A stretch of DNA of 64,000 nt. It comes from Rhodoblastus acidophilus (GTDB lineage: Bacteria; Pseudomonadota; Alphaproteobacteria; Rhizobiales; Beijerinckiaceae). Below, one piece after another: positions 59,067 through 64,000 of this stretch. The stretch's first letter is position 1. The number at the start of each line of letters is the position of its first letter. The notes below the pieces were generated by a model. It saw only the letters and a list, made by a program, of their open reading frames with translations. It made no database searches and was not told the DNA's origin. The position numbers were made by a program, and so were the translations under genes. The stretch spans positions 1 to 64,000 of the forward strand of contig NZ_JAOQNX010000015.1 in NCBI RefSeq assembly GCF_025961575.1, written 5' to 3'.

Positions 59067-60240
59067 ATGTTTTTCGACCTGCTGCTCGATGACGCCGCCT
59101 TTTTGTTGCGCTGGCTGCATGTGGTCGCCGCCATGGTCTGGGTGGGCTCGGCCTTCGCCCTGCTGCGGCTCGATCTGGCGCTGCGAAAGGGCGAGGGCGC
59201 GCTGTTCCTCAACGGCGGCGCCTCCTTCCGCCTGTCGCGCACGACGCAGGCCGAGGCGGACGAGCCGGCGCTCACCTTCAAATTCGAGGCCTATGCCACC
59301 TGGTTCAGCGGTTTCGCGCTGATCTGCATGATTTTTTGTGCGGAGCCACGGCTCTATCTGATCGACCCGCAACTCTGGGACGCCGCGCCCTGGGCGGCGA
59401 TCACCGTCGCGCTGGCCATGCTGCCGGCGGTCCTGCTCGTCTATGAACTCTTTTTCCGGCTGACGCGGCTCGAGGGCGACGCCGGGCTTTTCGCTTTGTT
59501 CGGATTTTGCGCGGCGCTCTGCGCGCTGATGTGCCTGCTGTTCGCCGGACGCGCCGCCTTCCCGCTGATCGGCGCGAATCTGGCCACTCTGATGGCCGGC
59601 AACATCGCCCATATCATCGCCCCGGCGCAGCGCCGCCGATTGAAGGCGCTGCGCGCCGGCGAGGCGCCCGACGAGTCCGAGGCGAAAAAGGCGGGCGCGC
59701 GCGCCCTGCACAACCAATATCTGGCGCTGCCCGTCGTCTTCTTCATGCTCGCGGGCCATGCGCCGCTGCTGTTTTCCGGGCCGCATCGCATCGGCGTCGC
59801 GATCTTCGCGCTCGCCGCCGGTTTCTTGGCGCGCCGGTTTTTCCTCAAGCGCGCGCGGCGCCGGCGCCGATTGGGCGCTCGCGGCGGCCGCCACCCTGGC
59901 GCTGGCGGCGCTGCTGGCGCTGGCCTGGCCCAGGGCGCCCGAGGAAAAGACGGCGCTCTCGGCGGGACAGGCGATCTCGCAACTGGTTCGCCCCGGCCCC
60001 GCGGCGGCGCATAGCCTGATCGAAGAGAAATGCGGCTGGTGCCATTCCGCGACGCCCGCCTGGCCCGGCCTGTCGCGGCCTCCCGCCGGCCTGGATTTTT
60101 CCGATCGCGCCACGGTCGAAAAAAACGCCGCCGCGATTCTTCGCGCTGCGGTGCTGACCTCGACCATGCCGCCGCCCGGCGCGGCCGCGCCGCTGGACGA
60201 CGAGGACAAGCTTTTGCTGTGGCGGGCGCTGGGGAAATAA
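59067..60240 (+). pseudogene. PuuD-like membrane urate hydroxylase with cytochrome c domain, frameshifted
   Basis: The first part (59067 to about 59860) encodes about 265 residues with eight membrane helices (LRWLHVVAAMVWVGSAFALLRLDLAL... HNQYLALPVVFFMLAGHAPLLF) matching the membrane domain of PuuD-type urate-oxidising proteins. The expected next membrane helix and cytochrome c tail (ALAAAATLALAALLALAW, then EEKCGWCHSATP) continue in the +1 frame to 60240. The switch lies in the GC-rich stretch near 59845-59875. Either the gene is disrupted or the sequence has an indel error there. Confidence 0.75.
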
Positions 60241-60241
60241 G

Positions 60242-60401
60242 CCCCCTCATCCGTCTCGGCGCTTCGCGCCGATCCACCTTCTCCCGCAAGGGGAGAAGGG
60301 TTCGCCTCCGCAGAGCGCGATTCAATAAAAAGCTCAAGGATTCAGCCTCTTCCCTTCTCCCCTTGCGGGAGAAGGTGGCCGCGCAGCGGCCGGATGAGGG
60401 G
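60242..60401. repeat. Inverted pair of family A repeats
   Basis: An inverted copy (60242-60300, CCCCTCATCC through GGGAGAAGG) and a direct copy (60351-60401, CTTCTCCCCTTGCGGGAG through GATGAGGGG) flank 50 bp of unique sequence between puuD-like and GST genes. Confidence 0.85.
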
Positions 60402-60419
60402 TTCTTCGCGCGACCGGCG

Positions 60420-61076
60420 CTAGAACTCGACGTCGAGCTCTTCCATCTCCTCGGGCTCGACCCGCGCGCCTTCGGCCCATTCGATCATCGGCGCCCAGTT
60501 CAAAATATGGTCGCGATAGCCGGCCGCATCGGAATCCAGCGCCACATGATAGGTGGCGAAGCGCGAGCACACCGGCGCGAACATGGCGTCGGCGACCGTC
60601 GGCTTGGCGCCGAACAGGAACGGGCCGCCATACTGGTCGAGGCATTCGTGGAAAATCTGCGTGATGCGGGCGATATCGGGCTTGGCGCCCGACCAGATGC
60701 GGAAATTGGGGAAATCCCCCTTGATGTTCATCGGCAGGGCCGAGCGCAGATTGGCGAAGCCGGAATGCATTTCGCCCGACACCGAGCGATTGTGGCTGCG
60801 CGCGGCGCGGTCCGCGGGCAGCAGGCCGGCCTTGGGGCGAACCTCCACCAGATATTCGGCGATGGCCAGGGTGTCCCAGACATGCACGCCGTCATGGTCG
60901 AGCGCCGGCGTGCGGAACGAGGGCGACAGCAACAACAATTCGGCGCGCGCGTCGGCGTCGTCGATCGGCACGCGCCGCTCCTCGACCTCGAGCCCGGCGA
61001 TCTTGCACAGAAGCCATCCCCGCAGCGACCAGGACGAATAATTCTTGCTGCTGATGGTCAGGACCGGTTTGGCCAT
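60420..61076 (-). CDS. Glutathione S-transferase family protein
   Basis: A 218-residue GST with an N-terminal thioredoxin-like domain (TISSKNYSSWSLRGWLLCKIAGL, with Ser as likely active-site residue) and a helical C-terminal domain (KPTVADAMFAPVCSRF). The start at 61076 matches the family; its end lies just beside the repeat pair. Substrate unknown. Confidence 0.92.
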   Translation of the reverse strand: MAKPVLTISSKNYSSWSLRGWLLCKIAGLEVEERRVPIDDADARAELLLLSPSFRTPALDHDGVHVWDTLAIAEYLVEVRPKAGLLPADRAARSHNRSVSGEMHSGFANLRSALPMNIKGDFPNFRIWSGAKPDIARITQIFHECLDQYGGPFLFGAKPTVADAMFAPVCSRFATYHVALDSDAAGYRDHILNWAPMIEWAEGARVEPEEMEELDVEF

Positions 61077-61300
61077 TGTCACGCTCCCTGCCCCAGCGAA
61101 GTTAAAGCAGGCGTTCCCGGCAAGCAATGTGCAAATTGCCGGACAGTGCTGGACCCGGCGGTCCGGGAAGACCGCAAGCCCTTGAGGCTTCGCCATTAGC
61201 CATTGGTATGCGACGATCTGTCAATTGTGACGCTTTTGCCCTGCAACAAAGATGTTAAGCTCCCGGTTCTCGGGATCGAGAGAAAGGGAAAAGTCCGCAA

Positions 61301-62509
61301 ATGCTGTATCGCGCTTATCAAGCCCAGTCCGACCTCATGGCGCCGGTCAAGGCCTATGCGCGTATGGCCCTGGGGATGCTCAACGGGCATGCGGACGCCA
61401 ATCCCCTGCTGCGCAACATCACGGCCGCCTATGAAATGGTGGAGCGCGCCGGCCTCACCCACGAGCGCCCGCCCTATGGCGTGCACAGCGTGACCGTCGG
61501 CAATGCCGAGGTGGAGATCGTCGAGGAGGCGGCGCTGGTCACCCCTTTCGCCACCCTGCTGCATTTTCGCAAGGATGTGGCGACGCCGCAGCCCCGGGTG
61601 CTGGTGATCGCGCCGCTGTCGGGCCATTTCGCCACGCTGCTGCGCTCGACCGTGCGCACGCTGCTGTCCGACCATGACGTCTACATCACCGACTGGCACA
61701 ACGCCCGCGACGTGAGCGTCGACGACGGCCGGTTCGGCTTCGACGATTACGTCGCCCATGTGATCCGCTTCCTCGAACATATCGGCCCCGGCGCCCATAT
61801 TGTCGCGGTGTGCCAGCCCTGCGTGCAGGCCATGGTCGCGGCCTCCGTGATGGCGGAGGACGACAATCCGGCCCAGCCGGCGTCGATGACGCTGATGGCC
61901 GGCCCGATCGACACGCGCATCGCCCCGACCAAGGTCAACGACCTCGCCCGGGAAAAGCCGATGTCCTGGTTCGAGAACAATCTCATCGCCCGCGTGCCCT
62001 GGCGCTACAAGGGCGCGCGCCGGCGCGTCTATCCCGGTTTCGTCCAGCTCTCCGCCTTCATGGCGATGAACATCGACCGCCATGTGAAGGCCCATGTCGA
62101 CCTGTTCCACCATCTCGCCGGCGGCGAGGTGGAAAAGGCCAACCAGACCAAGGCGTTCTACGACGAATATTTCGCCGTGCTCGATCTGCCCGCAGAATTC
62201 TACCTGGAAACCGTGCAATGGGTGTTCCAGGACCACCAATTGCCGCTGGGAACGCTGCAATATAAGGGTCGGACGGTGAACCCGAAGGCGATCCGCAAGA
62301 CCGCGCTGCTGACGGTCGAAGGCGAGCGCGACGACATTTGCGCGGTGGGCCAGACCATGGCGGCCCATGATCTCGCCTCGACGCTCAAACCGTTCCGCAA
62401 GCGGCACCACCTCCAGGCCGGCGTCGGGCATTACGGCGTCTTCAGCGGCAAGAGGTGGGAAAATCAGGTTTATCCGATCGTCCGCAACATGATTTTGCAG
62501 AACGATTGA
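61301..62509 (+). CDS. phaZ: Intracellular polyhydroxyalkanoate depolymerase
   Basis: A 402-residue PhaZ of the intracellular type. The nucleophile is a cysteine (Cys171 in VAVCQPCVQAM) rather than serine. Family stretches include VYITDWHNARDV, MAGPIDTRIAPTKVN and the C-terminal HHLQAGVGHYGVFSGKRW. It releases monomers from PHB granules. AGGGA precedes the ATG. Confidence 0.95.
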   Translation: MLYRAYQAQSDLMAPVKAYARMALGMLNGHADANPLLRNITAAYEMVERAGLTHERPPYGVHSVTVGNAEVEIVEEAALVTPFATLLHFRKDVATPQPRVLVIAPLSGHFATLLRSTVRTLLSDHDVYITDWHNARDVSVDDGRFGFDDYVAHVIRFLEHIGPGAHIVAVCQPCVQAMVAASVMAEDDNPAQPASMTLMAGPIDTRIAPTKVNDLAREKPMSWFENNLIARVPWRYKGARRRVYPGFVQLSAFMAMNIDRHVKAHVDLFHHLAGGEVEKANQTKAFYDEYFAVLDLPAEFYLETVQWVFQDHQLPLGTLQYKGRTVNPKAIRKTALLTVEGERDDICAVGQTMAAHDLASTLKPFRKRHHLQAGVGHYGVFSGKRWENQVYPIVRNMILQND

Positions 62510-62510
62510 G

Positions 62511-62532
62511 GCGCGCCGCCCGGGCGGCGCGC
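62511..62532. terminator. GC palindrome between phaZ and the chemoreceptor gene
   Basis: A perfect 22-bp palindrome (GCGCGCCGCCCGGGCGGCGCGC read from the plus strand in two halves of 11) sits between the two convergent stop codons. It has no T-run, so it is a possible but unproven bidirectional terminator. Confidence 0.45.
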
Positions 62533-62547
62533 TGATCACCCGCATCG

Positions 62548-64000
62548 CTACGCCGCGCGCACCGAGGTCAGGAATTTCTGCACTTCCTCTTGGAGTTCCT
62601 CGGACTGTGCGGCGAGCCGCCCCGCCGCGTCCAGCACTTGCATCGAGGCTTCCGAGGAATTGGACGCCGCCTGCGCCACCCCGGCGATATTGTTCGACAC
62701 ATCCGCCGTGCCGGCCGACGCCTGGGAGACGCTGTGGGCGATTTCGTTGGTCGCCGCGCCCTGCTGCTCGACCGCCGTGGCGATGGAGGCGGAAATCTGG
62801 TCCATCCGCTGGATCGTGTCGGTGATGGCGCCGATCGCCTGGGTGGAGTCCGCGGTGGCGCCCTGAATCTGCTCGACCTGGGCTGAAATCTCCGCGGCGG
62901 CTTTGGCCGTCTGCTCGGCGAGCGTCTTCACCTCGTTGGCGACCACCGCAAACCCCTTGCCCGCGTCGCCCGCGCGCGCCGCCTCGATGGTGGCGTTGAG
63001 CGCCAGCAGGTTGGTTTGGCCGGCGATGCTGGTGATCAGCCCGACGAAATCGCCGATATTCCTGGCGCCCTCCGACAGGCGCGACACTTTTGTGGCGGCG
63101 CCCTCGGCGTCGCGCGCCGCCGAAGCCGCGATGGTCGCGGATTCATTGACGCGTTGACCGATCTCGGCCACCGAGGCGGACAGCTCCTCGGCCGCCGAAG
63201 CCGCGGTCTGGACATTGGCGGAGGCCTGCTCGGAGGCCGAGGCCACCGCCAGAGATTGCTGGCTGGTCTGTTCGGCGGCGGCGGACATGGTTTGCGCGGC
63301 GTCCTGCAACTGGGTCGCCGCCGATGAAACAGCGCCGATCGCGCCCTCGGTCACGCGCTCGAAAGCCTGGATCAAGCCTTCGATCCGCTCGGCGCGCTGC
63401 CGGCGCAGCGCCTCCTGCTCGGCATGAGCCTGCTCCAGCTTGCGGCGCTCGACGGCATGCTCTTGAAACACGCTCAGGGCGCGGGCGAGATCGCCGATAT
63501 CGTCGCTGAGGGTGGTGTGGGGAATCGCGACATCCAGTCGATCGTCCGCGAGCAAGGCGACGCTCTTGTTGACGTCGCCCAGCGGCTTGAACAGCCGGTT
63601 GAAGGCGATCGCGCCGATCAGGGACAGGATGACCAAGGTCAAGGTCGCGGCGACGACCATTCCCATCATCAGGCTCTGGCGCGTCTCCACAAAATATTTT
63701 TTCTCGACGCCGACGAAGAGAACCCCGATGACCTTGCCGCCCGGGCCGAACACGGGGTCGTATTGGGTGTAATAAGGCCGCCCGAACAGCGTCGCCTCGC
63801 CGCGGAACATCCGCCCGGCCATCAATGCGGCGAAGGCCGGATGGTCTTTGCCGAGCGTCGTGCCGATGGCGCGCTCGCCCTTTTCGTTGGTGATCGAGGT
63901 CGTGCGCCGGACGAAATCGCCCTGGGCCTCATCCCAGAGGAAAACGGTGGCGACGCCGCCCGTCACCGTCGAAACCTTGTCGACGACATCGTGGCCGTTG
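62548..64000 (-). CDS. Methyl-accepting chemotaxis protein, 5' end outside the window
   Basis: At least 483 residues are visible; the reading frame is open to the window edge. The visible part starts inside a periplasmic Cache domain ([48 protein letters not shown]). A membrane helix ([20 protein letters not shown]), a HAMP domain, a helical linker and the signalling domain with the conserved hairpin ([36 protein letters not shown]) follow. No CheR-docking pentapeptide is seen at the C-terminus. It would feed the che system of this island. Confidence 0.93.
   Translation of the reverse strand, partial: NGHDVVDKVSTVTGGVATVFLWDEAQGDFVRRTTSITNEKGERAIGTTLGKDHPAFAALMAGRMFRGEATLFGRPYYTQYDPVFGPGGKVIGVLFVGVEKKYFVETRQSLMMGMVVAATLTLVILSLIGAIAFNRLFKPLGDVNKSVALLADDRLDVAIPHTTLSDDIGDLARALSVFQEHAVERRKLEQAHAEQEALRRQRAERIEGLIQAFERVTEGAIGAVSSAATQLQDAAQTMSAAAEQTSQQSLAVASASEQASANVQTAASAAEELSASVAEIGQRVNESATIAASAARDAEGAATKVSRLSEGARNIGDFVGLITSIAGQTNLLALNATIEAARAGDAGKGFAVVANEVKTLAEQTAKAAAEISAQVEQIQGATADSTQAIGAITDTIQRMDQISASIATAVEQQGAATNEIAHSVSQASAGTADVSNNIAGVAQAASNSSEASMQVLDAAGRLAAQSEELQEEVQKFLTSVRAA

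Overview
The window is a GC-rich stretch of an alphaproteobacterial chromosome, most likely Hyphomicrobiales (Rhizobiales). The evidence is rhizobial-type flagellar gene content and order: motB-motC and motE, flgF-fliI beside motA-fliM-fliN-fliG-flhB, flaF-flbT, and an FtcR/Rem-type regulator. A PHB depolymerase and a CtrA-type site also fit. The genus cannot be read from the sequence; a Beijerinckiaceae/Methylocystaceae-like bacterium is a reasonable guess only.

About 1-47.2 kb is one flagellar and chemotaxis island with almost no foreign material. In order it holds: (1) a DUF1217 operon, a PilZ-domain gene and ftcR (0.5-3.7 kb); (2) fliF-fliH-motB-motC-fliK-lytic transglycosylase on the minus strand (12.1-4.3 kb); (3) a TPR/glycosyltransferase-like gene and one flagellin gene; (4) the rod/ring operon flgB-flgC-fliE-flgG-flgA-flgI then motE-flgH-fliL-fliP (21.4-15.2 kb); (5) an ATP-grasp-like gene, cheR, cheY, cheW, a hybrid cheA, an unnamed che-linked gene, and cheB divergently; (6) flgF-fliI-unknown diverging from motA-fliM-fliN-fliG-flhB-unknown; (7) flgJ-like-flgN-like-unknown; (8) flhA-fliR-fliJ-like; (9) flgE-flgK-flgL-flaF-flbT-flgD-fliQ. 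Most genes overlap by ATGA or GTGA, so translation is heavily coupled.

The main unexplained signal is a 15-bp box (consensus GCCTCGCGCMAGYTT, read toward the gene) in front of ten transcription units of the island. In nine of them it ends 36-48 bp before the start codon. The flagellin gene and most chemotaxis genes lack a clear copy. It is probably the operator or promoter element of the flagellar regulon, and FtcR is the obvious candidate regulator. ftcR itself has a perfect CtrA-type site (TTAA-N7-TTAAC) upstream, which suggests a CtrA > FtcR > structural genes > flagellin cascade.

From 47.3 to 64 kb lies ordinary accessory and housekeeping content: a receiver-like/GGDEF protein, an acyl-CoA synthetase, aroE, a small TPR protein, DUF1810 coupled to a ParDE-like toxin-antitoxin pair, rpmJ, a DUF2892 membrane protein with a Crp-family regulator, a LysR regulator, msrA, a UPF0114 membrane protein, RidA, a MoeB/ThiF-type enzyme, a DsbA-fold isomerase, a PAP2 phosphatase, a PuuD-like membrane protein/cytochrome c broken by a frameshift, a GST, phaZ, and the 3' part of a methyl-accepting chemotaxis protein cut by the window end. 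Two families of short palindromic intergenic repeats are scattered here, partly as inverted pairs. No tRNA, rRNA, insertion sequence, prophage or CRISPR array was recognised.
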